Assembly: GCA_023409175.1 (NCBI GenBank)
Contig: JAEYIG010000207.1
Span: forward strand, 1-7,791
From: Pseudomonadota bacterium
Lineage (GTDB): Bacteria; Pseudomonadota; Gammaproteobacteria; Burkholderiales; Burkholderiaceae_D
Reading direction: 5' to 3'
Length of the DNA stretch: 7,791 nt
Made by a program: the position numbers and the translations under genes
Shown: in pieces, positions 1 through 7,327 of the stretch
Numbering within the stretch: position 1 is the first letter of the stretch
Layout of the letters: every line of letters begins with the position of its first letter
The notes under the pieces: model-generated
Databases searched by the model: none
Seen by the model: only the letters and a program-made list of their open reading frames with translations
Told to the model about the DNA's origin: nothing

Positions 1-544
1 CTGTACGCCAGGTATTCTTATTCTTGATAGACCGATTGTATTTGATCCGGAAAAGCATATCTTCCTTTTTACCAGCGATCGCTTTTTCTTCACAAAAATA
101 GTCCTGCGCCAGGGAAGCATGAGGCCGGTTTGATGCGTAAAATTGGATGCTTCGCCATCCGGCATGTTTCGAGACAGTCCACTTGCCGTCTTTTGATCCA
201 TAGGCATAACGCTTGATTTCAAACGTTGAGCATTTCATACCTTCATATGTGATATTGACTGCCCCTGCACGGCTTTTGGAAACCATCGTATAACGGATTT
301 CTTCTTCTCCGACAGTCAATGAATTACTGTCGATAAAAAATTCGAATGTCTGGGTAGGGCTGACTTCGAAAGGAAGAAGGTTTTCTTCTTTCGGAAACTC
401 AGGCAGGACAAAAGGCATTTCCTTTTTTACTTTGGGCGCCTCTTCTTCGTCCTCATCAAGGCCACGTTCGCCAAAAAAGATTTCAGCATGGGCAACATGA
501 ATGCTGGCAGTGACAATCATCCCTGCCAACAACACTCTGGCCAT
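1..544 (-). CDS. CNP1-like family exported protein (3' end outside window)
   Basis: An open frame of 181 codons runs off the left edge without a stop. The first 20 residues form a typical Sec signal peptide: one Arg, a hydrophobic core, and an AHA motif before Glu21 as the likely signal peptidase I site, so the mature protein should be periplasmic. An acidic stretch follows (about residues 26-35). The body carries features I associate with the CNP1-like family (Pfam CNP1): the FEVSPT segment near 59, a VGEEEIRYT strand near 78, GMKC at 102-105 and LAQDYFC at 145-151. Cys105 and Cys151 could form a disulfide. The function of the family is unknown. The start lies 22 nt after the rppH stop with only a weak GAGAG upstream, suggesting co-transcription and perhaps translational coupling with rppH. 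In Burkholderiales this gene commonly sits beside rppH. Family assignment is by recall of conserved motifs, not by a search. Confidence 0.8.
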   Translation of the reverse strand, partial: MARVLLAGMIVTASIHVAHAEIFFGERGLDEDEEEAPKVKKEMPFVLPEFPKEENLLPFEVSPTQTFEFFIDSNSLTVGEEEIRYTMVSKSRAGAVNITYEGMKCSTFEIKRYAYGSKDGKWTVSKHAGWRSIQFYASNRPHASLAQDYFCEEKAIAGKKEDMLFRIKYNRSIKNKNTWRT

Positions 545-566
545 GACTCTCAAATAATCTGGCAGG

Positions 567-1172
567 CTATTTCGTATCCGGCTTAACATCTTTAGCGGCT
601 CCATTGTCTTTCATCCGAGGATCCATTTTCCTGTCTTTTGCCTGTGCATTGGCTTGAGGCGTATAAATCCTGAAATAATTCTGGTTGTCGGGCTTTGGCG
701 CCGGACTCAGAAAACGGGACAATTCCTGCAATGCCTTGAGATAAACATCTCGCTTGAATTCAATGACGACATCCAGCGGAACCCAATATTGATGCCATCT
801 CCACGCATCGAACTCGGGAGTATTCGTCATTCTGAGATTGATATCGCTGTCACGGCCAACCATACGCAGCAAAAACCAGATCTGTTTCTGGCCACGGTAA
901 TGCCCCCGGATTTCACGGCGGATAAAATGAGGCGGAACCTCATAACGCAGCCAGTTTCGCGTACGTCCGACAACCTTTACATGTTCCTGGCGCAAACCGG
1001 TTTCTTCCTGCAATTCACGATACATCGCCTGTTCGGGCGTTTCGCCATACTTGATGCCACCCTGCGGGAATTGCCAGGAATGTTCCTTTACCCGTTTACC
1101 CCACCAGACTTCATTATTGGTGTTAAGCAGAATAATACCGACGTTGGGGCGGTAACCTTCACGGTCCAACAT
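567..1172 (-). CDS. rppH: RNA pyrophosphohydrolase RppH (Nudix hydrolase)
   Basis: RppH removes pyrophosphate from the 5' end of triphosphorylated mRNAs in the cytoplasm, which exposes them to RNase E-dependent decay; older names are NudH and YgdP. The protein is 201 residues. The N-terminus ([17 protein letters not shown]) and the WQFPQGGI segment at 33-40 are typical of the family. The complete Nudix box lies at 38-60: Gly38, Glu44, Arg52-Glu53, Glu56-Glu57 and Gly59 fit the pattern GX5EX7REUXEEXGU, so the metal-binding catalytic site looks intact. The catalytic domain ends near residue 157. A polar Lys/Asp-rich tail follows, making the protein longer than the E. coli enzyme (176 residues). 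The start is set by family alignment and by a strong Shine-Dalgarno. The gene is divergent from proS and is followed by the CNP1-like gene after 22 nt, probably in the same transcript. Confidence 0.96.
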   Translation of the reverse strand: MLDREGYRPNVGIILLNTNNEVWWGKRVKEHSWQFPQGGIKYGETPEQAMYRELQEETGLRQEHVKVVGRTRNWLRYEVPPHFIRREIRGHYRGQKQIWFLLRMVGRDSDINLRMTNTPEFDAWRWHQYWVPLDVVIEFKRDVYLKALQELSRFLSPAPKPDNQNYFRIYTPQANAQAKDRKMDPRMKDNGAAKDVKPDTK

Positions 1173-1175
1173 TTT

Positions 1176-1182
1176 TCACCTC
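1176..1182 (-). promoter_or_regulatory. Ribosome binding site of rppH
   Basis: The minus strand reads GAGGTGA directly upstream of the rppH ATG, with six bases between GAGG and the start codon. It is the strongest Shine-Dalgarno match among the larger genes of this window and fixes the rppH start. Confidence 0.75.
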
Positions 1183-1341
1183 AATGTCCCTGCAGATTGC
1201 CATTTCACCGTTCCATCTTTCGTTATCGACAAGACTCTTTACGCTAGTTACAACAAAAAAACATCTATTTTGCCTGATTAGACGAACTGTGAACGCATCT
1301 GCCAGCCAATACTTTAAAATTACAGGAATTATAACCCTGTT
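1183..1341. other. Divergent rppH/proS intergenic region, promoters not firmly resolved
   Basis: This gap must carry the promoters of both divergent genes. For proS the best -10 candidates are TAAAAT at 1315-1320 and TATAAC at 1330-1335, neither with a convincing -35. If the second were used, transcription would start at or past the ATG at 1342, leaving the ATG at 1366 as the only usable start. For rppH the minus strand shows TTGTAA and GATAAC, but their spacing (20 bp) is long. A small inverted repeat (ATAAC at 1331-1335, GTTAT at 1339-1343) overlaps the 1342 ATG. I see no gene here. Confidence 0.35.
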
Positions 1342-1365
1342 ATGTTAATAAAAGAATTCACTCTT

Positions 1366-3105
1366 ATGCGCGCATCACAATTTTTTATCTCTACTCTTAA
1401 AGAGGCCCCAGCGGACGCTGAAATTATCAGCCATAAACTCATGGTCAGAACCGGTATGATCCGTCGTCTCGGTTCAGGCATCTATGCATACATGCCAATG
1501 GGTTTGCGCGTCATTCACAAAATTGAAAACATCATTCGTGAAGAAATGAATCGTGCAGGAGCTGTCGAGCTATTGATGCCTCTCGTCCAGCCGGCTGAAC
1601 TCTGGCAGGAAACCGGGCGCTGGCAGAAATATGGTCCGGAACTCCTTCGGATCAAGGACAGGCATGACCGTGATTTCATTATCCAACCGACATCGGAAGA
1701 AGTCATCACCGACATCGCTCGCAACGTCATCAAATCCTATCGCCAGTTACCGATCAACTTTTATCATATTCAAACGAAATTCCGCGATGAACGACGCCCC
1801 CGTTTCGGGTTGATGCGTGGTCGTGAGTTCACCATGAAAGACGCCTATTCCTTCGATCGGGATATTGATGGCCTGAAAAAATCGTACCAGATCATGTTTG
1901 ACGCTTACGTTAAGATCTTTACACGCTTTGGCCTCAAATTCCGTCCTGTCGCAGCAGATAATGGCGCCATTGGTGGGTCAGGATCGCATGAATTCCATGT
2001 GATTGCCGATACTGGTGAAGATGCTCTCGTTTATTCGAAAGAATCGGACTATGCAGCCAACATGGAAGCGGCTGTTGCGCTCCCACCTTCTTCAGAACGC
2101 AAAGCGGCGACAGCCCCTTTGCAAAAAGTGACGACACCTGGCCAAAAGGCCTGTGAAGACGTCAGCAATTTCCTGAAGCAACCCCTATCGCAGTCCCTGA
2201 AAGTCATTGCCGCTATTCGTACTGATATACCGGCTGATGAAAAGGGACATTTTGTCGTTATCCTGATGCGCGGGGATCATGACCTGAATGAAGTCAAGAC
2301 ACAGAAAATAATCGGTGAATTCCGTTTCGCCAGCGAAAACGAAATCATCCATCATCTTGGTTGTCCCGCCGGTTATCTCGGTCCGGTCGGTCTCGAAAAC
2401 CGGGATGATATCGCGCTTTTTGCCGATCATGCCGTTACCGTCATGAGTGATTTTATCTGTGGCGCCAATGAAAAAGACGCCCATTTTACCGGCGTCAACT
2501 GGGAACGCGACCTGCCTTTGCCTTCCACGATTGCCGACTTCCGCAACGTTGCCGAAGGCGATCCTTCTCCTGATGGAAAAGGTACGCTTGCCATTCAGAG
2601 AGGCATTGAAGTTGGACACGTTTTCCAGCTTGGAACCCGGTATTCCGAGGATATGAATGCAAGTTACCTCGACGAAAACGGGAAAACCCAGCTGATGCAA
2701 ATGGGTTGCTATGGAATCGGCGTCACCCGTATCGTCGGTGCTGCCATCGAACAGAACAATGATGACAAAGGCATTATCTGGCCGACTTCTATCGCACCAT
2801 TCGAAGTGGTTCTCTGCCCACTCGGCTATGACCGTAGCGAAGCCGTCAAGAAGACAGCGGATGAGTTATATGAATCACTGAAACAGTCAGGCATCGACGT
2901 TATCATGGATGACCGAGGTGAAAGACCTGGCGTCATGTTCTCCGATTGGGAACTGATCGGTGTCCCTCACCGGGTTGTCATTGGCGATCGCGGCCTGAAA
3001 GATGGCAAACTTGAATATCAGGGCAGATGCGATACGGAAGCGACGGCGATACCCGTTAACGAAATGGCCCGGTTCGTCACCGACAGGATTGCTTCAGAAA
3101 AATGA
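1366..3105 (+). CDS. proS: Prolyl-tRNA synthetase (proline--tRNA ligase), bacterial type with editing domain
   Basis: ProRS activates proline with ATP and loads it onto tRNA-Pro in the cytoplasm. From the ATG at 1366 the protein has 579 residues, the usual size for the long bacterial form (E. coli 572). The start MRASQFF matches the E. coli N-terminus (MRTSQYL). An in-frame ATG at 1342 would add eight residues (MLIKEFTL) that the family lacks, so I prefer 1366; neither start has a strong, well-spaced Shine-Dalgarno. Class II motifs are present: motif 2 at about 139-155 ([17 protein letters not shown]) and motif 3 at about 447-460 ([12 protein letters not shown]). Between them, roughly 230-410, lies the YbaK-like insertion domain that hydrolyses mischarged Ala-tRNA-Pro, with the NEVK segment (308-311) and the HFTGVNW segment (His373) retained. 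The C-terminal anticodon-binding domain covers about 480-579. The gene is monocistronic and ends in a shared terminator at 3167-3196. Confidence 0.97.
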   Translation: MRASQFFISTLKEAPADAEIISHKLMVRTGMIRRLGSGIYAYMPMGLRVIHKIENIIREEMNRAGAVELLMPLVQPAELWQETGRWQKYGPELLRIKDRHDRDFIIQPTSEEVITDIARNVIKSYRQLPINFYHIQTKFRDERRPRFGLMRGREFTMKDAYSFDRDIDGLKKSYQIMFDAYVKIFTRFGLKFRPVAADNGAIGGSGSHEFHVIADTGEDALVYSKESDYAANMEAAVALPPSSERKAATAPLQKVTTPGQKACEDVSNFLKQPLSQSLKVIAAIRTDIPADEKGHFVVILMRGDHDLNEVKTQKIIGEFRFASENEIIHHLGCPAGYLGPVGLENRDDIALFADHAVTVMSDFICGANEKDAHFTGVNWERDLPLPSTIADFRNVAEGDPSPDGKGTLAIQRGIEVGHVFQLGTRYSEDMNASYLDENGKTQLMQMGCYGIGVTRIVGAAIEQNNDDKGIIWPTSIAPFEVVLCPLGYDRSEAVKKTADELYESLKQSGIDVIMDDRGERPGVMFSDWELIGVPHRVVIGDRGLKDGKLEYQGRCDTEATAIPVNEMARFVTDRIASEK

Positions 3106-3166
3106 CGATGCCACTCTGAACATGTCAAAACCGGCATTGATGAGATGTCGCGTTTCCTACAAAAGC

Positions 3167-3196
3167 AAAAAACGCCAGATTTCTCTGGCGTTTTTT
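3167..3196. terminator. Bidirectional intrinsic terminator between proS and the SWIB gene
   Basis: A perfect stem of CGCCAGA (3173-3179) and TCTGGCG (3184-3190) encloses the loop TTTC. It is flanked by six A on the left (3167-3172) and six T on the right (3191-3196). The flanks also pair, so each strand gives a 13-bp hairpin ending in a U-run. It lies 61 nt past proS and 124 nt past the stop of the converging SWIB gene, so it can serve both. Confidence 0.92.
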
Positions 3197-3320
3197 GTTT
3201 GAATCAGCTGAATAGTTTACATTCGCATGGCACCGTTAAAAGCATTCTCTTTCGTCCGGGAAAAACACCGCCATGCCTGTTACACCGGCTTCATTCTCCA
3301 GCTGCTCAACCGGTCGGCTC

Positions 3321-3707
3321 TTATTTCAATTGAGCGGAAACCAGTTTCGTCATTTCAAACATTGAAACCTGTTTTTTACCACCAAATACCGGTTTCAGTT
3401 TATCGTCGGCATTGATCATGCGACGGTTGTCCTTGTCTTGCAAATTGTATTTCTTGATGTAATCCCAAACTTTCTTGGTCACTTCAGTACGCGGCAAAGG
3501 CGAAGCACCCACAATAGCTGCCAGCATGGCCGTTGGAGTAACCGGTTTCATGAATGCGGCGTTTGGAGTACGTTTCTTTGCTGGTGTTGCTGCTTTAGCG
3601 GCTTTTACAGGAGCTTTTTTAGCAGGTGCAGCGCTTTTTTTGGCTGGTTCTGCTTTCTTGGCTGGAGATGCTTTTTTAGGTTTTGCTGCAGATTTTGTTG
3701 TTGCCAT
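3321..3707 (-). CDS. Histone H1-like/SWIB domain DNA-binding protein
   Basis: The product is a small basic protein of 128 residues in two parts. Residues 1-48 are low-complexity Ala/Lys/Pro sequence with four PAKK repeats (15-18, 21-24, 28-31, 42-45), resembling the tail of histone H1 and of bacterial H1-like proteins. Residues about 52-127 form a SWIB/MDM2-type domain: the PVTPTAMLAAIVG start (55-67), LPRTEVTKKVWDYIKKYNLQD (71-91) and a C-terminal MFEMTKLVSAQL helix are typical. SWIB domains are named from eukaryotic chromatin remodellers and also occur in Chlamydia and many Burkholderiales, where the fusion to an H1-like tail is common. A nucleoid-associated or DNA-binding role is inferred; the precise function is not established. 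The start is supported by GAGG on the minus strand (3715-3718), seven bases before the ATG. The gene is monocistronic between the ffh terminator and the bidirectional terminator. Confidence 0.92.
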   Translation of the reverse strand: MATTKSAAKPKKASPAKKAEPAKKSAAPAKKAPVKAAKAATPAKKRTPNAAFMKPVTPTAMLAAIVGASPLPRTEVTKKVWDYIKKYNLQDKDNRRMINADDKLKPVFGGKKQVSMFEMTKLVSAQLK

Positions 3708-3764
3708 AACGATGCCTCATATACAAAGTACGAAAGGGAATTTATGTAACTTGCTGCAGGATCA

Positions 3765-3794
3765 AATATAGGTGCTAATTCCGGCAGAATGCAA
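3765..3794 (-). promoter_or_regulatory. Candidate sigma-70 promoter of the SWIB gene
   Basis: On the minus strand TTGCAT (3794-3789) is followed after 18 bp by TATATT (3770-3765), a 5/6 match to the -10 consensus. Transcription would begin near 3758 and leave a leader of about 50 nt. The -35 match is only 3/6, so this is a prediction. Confidence 0.4.
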
Positions 3795-3847
3795 GCACTT
3801 TTTCCCCATCATTTAACAAAGTGTGGCTAATGTGCTTCTTTATGAGG

Positions 3848-3880
3848 CAGCCAAAGTCTCAAACCCAAATAACTTGGCTG
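3848..3880. other. Inverted repeat between ffh and the SWIB gene
   Basis: CAGCCAA (3848-3854) and TTGGCTG (3874-3880) are perfectly complementary, and a slipped AGT/ACT extension adds pairs across a single-base bulge. The loop is about 14 nt. No U-run follows on either strand, so this is not a classical terminator. It could be an operator or a structured 3' region of ffh read-through RNA; the role is unknown. Confidence 0.35.
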
Positions 3881-3903
3881 TATAAACGCCAATTTATTGA
3901 TTT

Positions 3904-3934
3904 AAAAGACGTTCTTTTCCCAGTAAAAACGTCT
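3904..3934 (-). terminator. Intrinsic terminator of ffh, overlapping the stop codon
   Basis: On the minus strand AGACGTT (3934-3928) pairs with AACGTCT (3913-3907). The inner bases extend the stem through a wobble pair and further T-A pairs, and a run of T follows (3907-3904). The first stem bases are the AG of the ffh TAG codon, so the terminator begins inside the gene. Confidence 0.75.
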
Positions 3935-5297
3935 AGCGCATCCCGGGCATCATGCCTTTCAAACCACGCATCATTTTCATCATTCCTCCGCCCCGCATTT
4001 TTTTCATCATTGATTGCATTTGTTCAAACTGGGACAACAACCGATTGACATCCTGCACCTGGACTCCGGCCCCGGCAGCGATACGGCGTTTACGGACGGC
4101 CTTGATAATTTCAGGCTTGCTCCTTTCCTGAGGCGTCATGGAATTGATGATACCTTCCATCCGTCGAACGTGTTTTGATGCCTGTTCCATGTTCGCACCG
4201 GCAGCGGCCTGCTGAAACTGGGCAGGCATTTTGTCCATCATTCCCGACAACCCGCCCATATTTTTCATTTGGCCCAACTGCGCCTGAAAATCATTGAGAT
4301 CAAACTTGCCACCGACCTTGAGTTTCTTTTCCAGTGCCTGCGCCGCCTTGATATCGACGTTCTTGCGAGCTTCTTCCACCAGCGCGAGAATATCGCCCAT
4401 TCCGAGAATACGGTTGGCCATGCGGACAGGATCGAATTCCTCCAGTCCATCGAGCTTTTCAGACACGCCGACAAACTTCACCGGCTTGCCTGTAATGTGC
4501 CGAACCGATAAGGCAGCACCGCCCCGCGCATCACCGTCAAGCTTTGTCAGGACAATCCCAGTCAGCGGTAACGCATCGTTGAAACTCTTGGCAACGTTGA
4601 TCGCATCCTGCCCCAACATCGCATCGACCACGAAAAGGGTTTCAATAGGAGACAAGGCCTGATGCAATCCGGAAATTTCCTTCATCATCTGCTCGTCAAT
4701 CCCCAGACGACCCGCCGTATCAACAATCAGGACATCGTAAAAATGACGTTTTGCGTGATCCAATGCCGCTTTGGCAATCTCGACCGGTTCAGTAGCCTCT
4801 GATCCGTAAAAATCCGTTCCGCTCTGTCCCGAAACGGTTTCCAGCTGTTTGATCGCCGCTGGGCGGTAAACGTCAGTTGAAACAGTCAAAACCTTTTTCT
4901 TTTTTTCCTGTTTCAGATAACGGGCCAGTTTACCGACGGTCGTCGTTTTACCCACGCCCTGCAAGCCTGCCATGAGGATAATGGCTGGGGGCTGCGTCGC
5001 AAAATTCAGTTGCGAAGCCTTTTCACCCAGATCAGCCCCCATTATCTGGGACAATTCCTGCTGGACAACGCCAACGAGCGCCTGCCCGGGAGAAAGGGAA
5101 TCCATCACTTCTTTACCCACCGCCTTTTCGCGGACTTTTCCGATAAAGCTTTTCACGACAGGCAAAGCAACATCAGCCTCGAGAAGAGCCAGACGGACTT
5201 CACGGAGCATTTCCGCCGTGTTGGTTTCCGTTAAACGTGCTTCGCCACGAATGGTTTTAACGACCTTGGCCAGGCGTTGAGTCAGATTATCAAGCAT
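3933..5297 (-). CDS. ffh: Signal recognition particle protein Ffh (SRP54 homologue)
   Basis: Ffh is the GTPase of the signal recognition particle. With 4.5S RNA it binds signal sequences leaving the ribosome and delivers the complex to the receptor FtsY at the inner membrane. The protein has 454 residues, the normal size. The N domain spans about 1-100 and includes ALLEADVAL (37-45). The G domain has the P-loop GLQGVGKTTT at 111-120, DVYRPAAIKQL at 142-152, DTAGR at 193-197 and TKLDG at 251-255. The M domain (about 330-454) has the RNA-binding RKRRIAAGAG segment and a methionine-rich C-terminus (MMKKMRGGGMMKMMRG) for signal-sequence binding. The start (MLDNLTQRL) is canonical, but no clear Shine-Dalgarno precedes it on the minus strand. 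The gene stands alone: it is not followed by rpsP as in many proteobacteria, and it has its own terminator. It is divergent from fhs. Confidence 0.98.
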   Translation of the reverse strand: MLDNLTQRLAKVVKTIRGEARLTETNTAEMLREVRLALLEADVALPVVKSFIGKVREKAVGKEVMDSLSPGQALVGVVQQELSQIMGADLGEKASQLNFATQPPAIILMAGLQGVGKTTTVGKLARYLKQEKKKKVLTVSTDVYRPAAIKQLETVSGQSGTDFYGSEATEPVEIAKAALDHAKRHFYDVLIVDTAGRLGIDEQMMKEISGLHQALSPIETLFVVDAMLGQDAINVAKSFNDALPLTGIVLTKLDGDARGGAALSVRHITGKPVKFVGVSEKLDGLEEFDPVRMANRILGMGDILALVEEARKNVDIKAAQALEKKLKVGGKFDLNDFQAQLGQMKNMGGLSGMMDKMPAQFQQAAAGANMEQASKHVRRMEGIINSMTPQERSKPEIIKAVRKRRIAAGAGVQVQDVNRLLSQFEQMQSMMKKMRGGGMMKMMRGLKGMMPGMR

Positions 5298-5326
5298 AGG
5301 AATAAAAGAATTGGGAAATTAACCGG

Positions 5327-5345
5327 TCAATGCCAAAGACATTGA
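5327..5345. other. Inverted repeat in the ffh 5' leader
   Basis: TCAATG (5327-5332) and CATTGA (5340-5345) are perfectly complementary with a 7-nt spacer. The repeat lies 29 nt upstream of the ffh start, downstream of the predicted promoter, so it would fold in the ffh leader RNA or could be an operator. Six base pairs can occur by chance. Confidence 0.3.
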
Positions 5346-5358
5346 GATCATCGCCGAT

Positions 5359-5385
5359 ATTGTAATCGTATTTTTAACTTGCCAG
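5359..5385 (-). promoter_or_regulatory. Candidate promoter of ffh
   Basis: The minus strand has TACAAT (5364-5359), a 5/6 match to the -10 consensus, preceded by CTGGCA (5385-5380) with a short 15-bp spacer. It would give a leader of about 55 nt. A competing pair nearer the gene, TTGACC and TTTTAT with 17-bp spacing, would place the start of transcription at the ATG and make a leaderless mRNA. I cannot choose between them. Confidence 0.3.
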
Positions 5386-5489
5386 AGAAATTCAGTCTCT
5401 TTTATCCTTATCCTGGTCTATTTGAAAAGAATTTTTTCAGGCAAGGACATTTTTCTACCAGTACAGCTCATGATTTTCAAAAGGAAAAA

Positions 5490-5507
5490 ATGAATATTCA
5501 AGAATAA
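5490..5507 (+). other. Tiny ORF (MNIQE) with Shine-Dalgarno upstream of fhs
   Basis: A five-codon frame follows AAGGA (5481-5485) after four bases, a good ribosome binding site in a region with no other gene on this strand. Its TAA overlaps the first bases of the hairpin at 5506-5526. Another short frame (5470-5493, MIFKRKK) overlaps its start in ATGA fashion. This could be a leader peptide, but such short frames arise easily by chance and no upstream promoter is convincing. Confidence 0.2.
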
Positions 5508-5528
5508 ATGCCTCTGAAAGGCATTTTT
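5506..5528 (+). terminator. Terminator-like hairpin upstream of the fhs promoter
   Basis: AAATGCCT (5506-5513) and AGGCATTT (5519-5526) form a perfect 8-bp stem with loop CTGAA, and T-run 5524-5528 forms its 3' side. It ends two bases before the predicted fhs -35. No plus-strand gene lies upstream within the divergent region, so it either insulates fhs from antisense transcription or is an attenuator for a longer fhs leader. Confidence 0.5.
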
Positions 5529-5530
5529 AG

Positions 5531-5560
5531 TTGCGAACCGGACTTTGTATATTCTACAAT
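5531..5560 (+). promoter_or_regulatory. Candidate sigma-70 promoter of fhs
   Basis: TTGCGA (5531-5536, 4/6) is followed after 18 bp by TACAAT (5555-5560, 5/6). Transcription would start near 5567, giving a leader of about 52 nt to the ATG at 5619. Its position inside the longer reading frame that opens at 5508 argues against the upstream start. Confidence 0.5.
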
Positions 5561-5618
5561 GACCTTTAACTTTGAAATTAGTGTAACTTTTTTCCTGCAG
5601 AGAAAGCGAGACTCAAAC

Positions 5619-7292
5619 ATGACATCAGATATTGCAATTGCTCAAAGTGCGAAAATGCTTCGCATCAGCCAAGTTGCTCAACGTTATGACATCGAGGAAG
5701 AATACCTGGAACCGTACGGCAATTACAAAGCCAAAATCTCCCTGGATTTCCTTGACACTCTGAAGGATAAGCCTGATGGCAAACTGATTCTCGTTACTGC
5801 GATTAATCCGACCCCTGCCGGTGAAGGCAAGACCACGACGACCATTGGTCTCGGTGACGCCTTGAACCGTATCGGCAAGAAAGCGATCATCTGCCTGCGT
5901 GAACCTTCCATGGGTCCTGTTTTCGGCATGAAAGGCGGCGCAGCAGGCGGCGGCTATTCGCAGGTCATTCCCATGGAAGACATCAACCTGCATTTCACAG
6001 GCGACATCAGTGCCGTTGCACTGGCAAACAATCTTCTGGCTGCCCTGATCGACAATCATATCCATCACGGCAACGAACTGGGTATTGACGCCCGTCGTGT
6101 TGTCTGGAAACGTGTCGTGGATATGAACGACCGTTCCCTGCGTAGCATCACAGTTGGATTGGGTGGTCCTGCCAATGGCTATCCGCGTGCTGACGGCTTC
6201 AATATCGCTGTCGCTTCTGAAGTCATGGCGATTCTCTGTCTGGCAACCGGACTGCAGGATCTGAAAGAAAGACTTGGAAAAATCGTTATCGGTTATACCC
6301 GTGATCTGAAACCTGTCCTGGCAAGTGACCTGAAAGCCCATGGTGCCATGGCTGCCATCCTGAAAGATGCCATCAAGCCCAATATGGTTCAGACACTGGA
6401 AAACAATCTGGCCCTGATCCACGGCGGTCCATTTGCCAATATCGCCACCGGCAGCAACTCCGTTATTGCAACGAAGGCTGCATTGAAACTGGCTGATTAT
6501 GTCGTTACGGAAAGCGGTTTCGGTGCTGATCTTGGCGCAGAAAAATTCGTTGATATCGTTTGCCGCAAATCCGGCCTGCGTCCGGACTGTGCCGTCATCG
6601 TCGTCACGATTCGTGCATTGAAATATCACGGCGGTGTCAATCTGCCTGACCTTGGCAAGGAAAATCTGGAAGCGCTCGAAAAGGGAATTGCCCATCTGGA
6701 ACGCCACGTCAACAATATCCGCAATCATTACGGCTTGCCTTGCGTCATCTGCATCAACCATTTTACACTGGATACCGAAGCTGAAATCCAGTTGCTGAAA
6801 GACAAAATGGCCAGCCGTGGTGCTCCGATCGTTGTTTCCAAACACTGGAGCGAAGGCGGCAAAGGTGCAGAAGAACTGGCAAAAACCGTTGTTAACGTTA
6901 TCGACACAACCCCGAGCAATTTCAAATTCGTTTATGATGAAAAAGAATCGCTTTGGGATAAAATGTCGACTTTGGCAACCAAGTTGTATGGTGCCCGAGA
7001 CGTCGTTGCCGATAGCAAGGTCAAAGCCCAGATCAAAAAACTGGAAGAAGACGGTTATGGCGACTACCCGGTTTGTGTTGCCAAGACACAATATTCCTTT
7101 GCAACAGATCCTGCATTGCGTGGCGCACCATCAGGCCATTCCGTGAATATCCGTGAAGTGCAACTGGCGGCCGGCGCAGAATTCATTGTAATGATGTGCG
7201 GCGACGTTATGTTAATGCCGGGTTTGCCGAAAGTCCCATCTTCCACTATGATTGACATAGATGCAGAAGGACGCATAGTCGGATTATTCTGA
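5619..7292 (+). CDS. fhs: Formate--tetrahydrofolate ligase (10-formyl-THF synthetase)
   Basis: The enzyme joins formate to tetrahydrofolate with ATP, giving 10-formyl-THF for purine synthesis, initiator-tRNA formylation and, through FolD, serine and methionine synthesis. It acts in the cytoplasm, usually as a tetramer. From the ATG at 5619 the protein has 557 residues, the standard bacterial length. The ATP-binding loop TPAGEGKTT is at 65-73. The first family signature, [11 protein letters not shown], is at 103-113, and the second, [12 protein letters not shown], is at 328-339; the second has Val329 where most members, as I recall them, have Ala. The open frame extends 37 codons upstream to 5508, but that stretch is unlike the family and contains the likely promoter, so 5619 is preferred; only a weak GCGAG precedes it. 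The gene appears monocistronic. In an oxalate- or formate-using organism it would be the entry of formate into biosynthesis; that context is inferred from the probable taxon. Confidence 0.97.
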   Translation: MTSDIAIAQSAKMLRISQVAQRYDIEEEYLEPYGNYKAKISLDFLDTLKDKPDGKLILVTAINPTPAGEGKTTTTIGLGDALNRIGKKAIICLREPSMGPVFGMKGGAAGGGYSQVIPMEDINLHFTGDISAVALANNLLAALIDNHIHHGNELGIDARRVVWKRVVDMNDRSLRSITVGLGGPANGYPRADGFNIAVASEVMAILCLATGLQDLKERLGKIVIGYTRDLKPVLASDLKAHGAMAAILKDAIKPNMVQTLENNLALIHGGPFANIATGSNSVIATKAALKLADYVVTESGFGADLGAEKFVDIVCRKSGLRPDCAVIVVTIRALKYHGGVNLPDLGKENLEALEKGIAHLERHVNNIRNHYGLPCVICINHFTLDTEAEIQLLKDKMASRGAPIVVSKHWSEGGKGAEELAKTVVNVIDTTPSNFKFVYDEKESLWDKMSTLATKLYGARDVVADSKVKAQIKKLEEDGYGDYPVCVAKTQYSFATDPALRGAPSGHSVNIREVQLAAGAEFIVMMCGDVMLMPGLPKVPSSTMIDIDAEGRIVGLF

Positions 7293-7327
7293 TTTTGAGC
7301 ATTATTCGGCCGAACAGTCCGAAATAA

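Noticed and set aside
654..1247. 197-codon plus-strand frame opposite rppH
   Set aside because: Shadow frame of a well-supported Nudix gene; no recognisable domain and no ribosome binding site.
3438..3771. Plus-strand frames opposite the SWIB gene encoding Phe/Cys-rich or Ala-rich membrane-like peptides
   Set aside because: They are the complement of the Lys/Ala-rich repeats; the composition comes from AAA/GCT-type codons read in reverse.
5298..5618. ZTP or tetrahydrofolate riboswitch upstream of fhs
   Set aside because: Such riboswitches can precede fhs or folate genes, but I find none of the conserved core sequence; the region is AT-rich with only short hairpins.
5508..5618. 37-residue N-terminal extension of Fhs starting at 5508
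   Set aside because: The extension is unlike the family, contains the probable promoter at 5531-5560, and begins inside a hairpin. The 557-residue form from 5619 has the normal length.
5625..7091. Long open frame (488 codons) on the minus strand opposite fhs
   Set aside because: It lies wholly antisense to a clearly real gene, its translation is low-quality (Cys/Asp/Phe-rich, no family motif), and it follows from fhs codon usage.
7305..7314. Perfect 10-bp palindrome TTCGGCCGAA after fhs as an operator
   Set aside because: A single short palindrome just past a stop codon, with no promoter near it; TTCGG also pairs with CCGAA at 7319-7323, so it is more likely part of the 3' RNA structure. 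Too weak to call.
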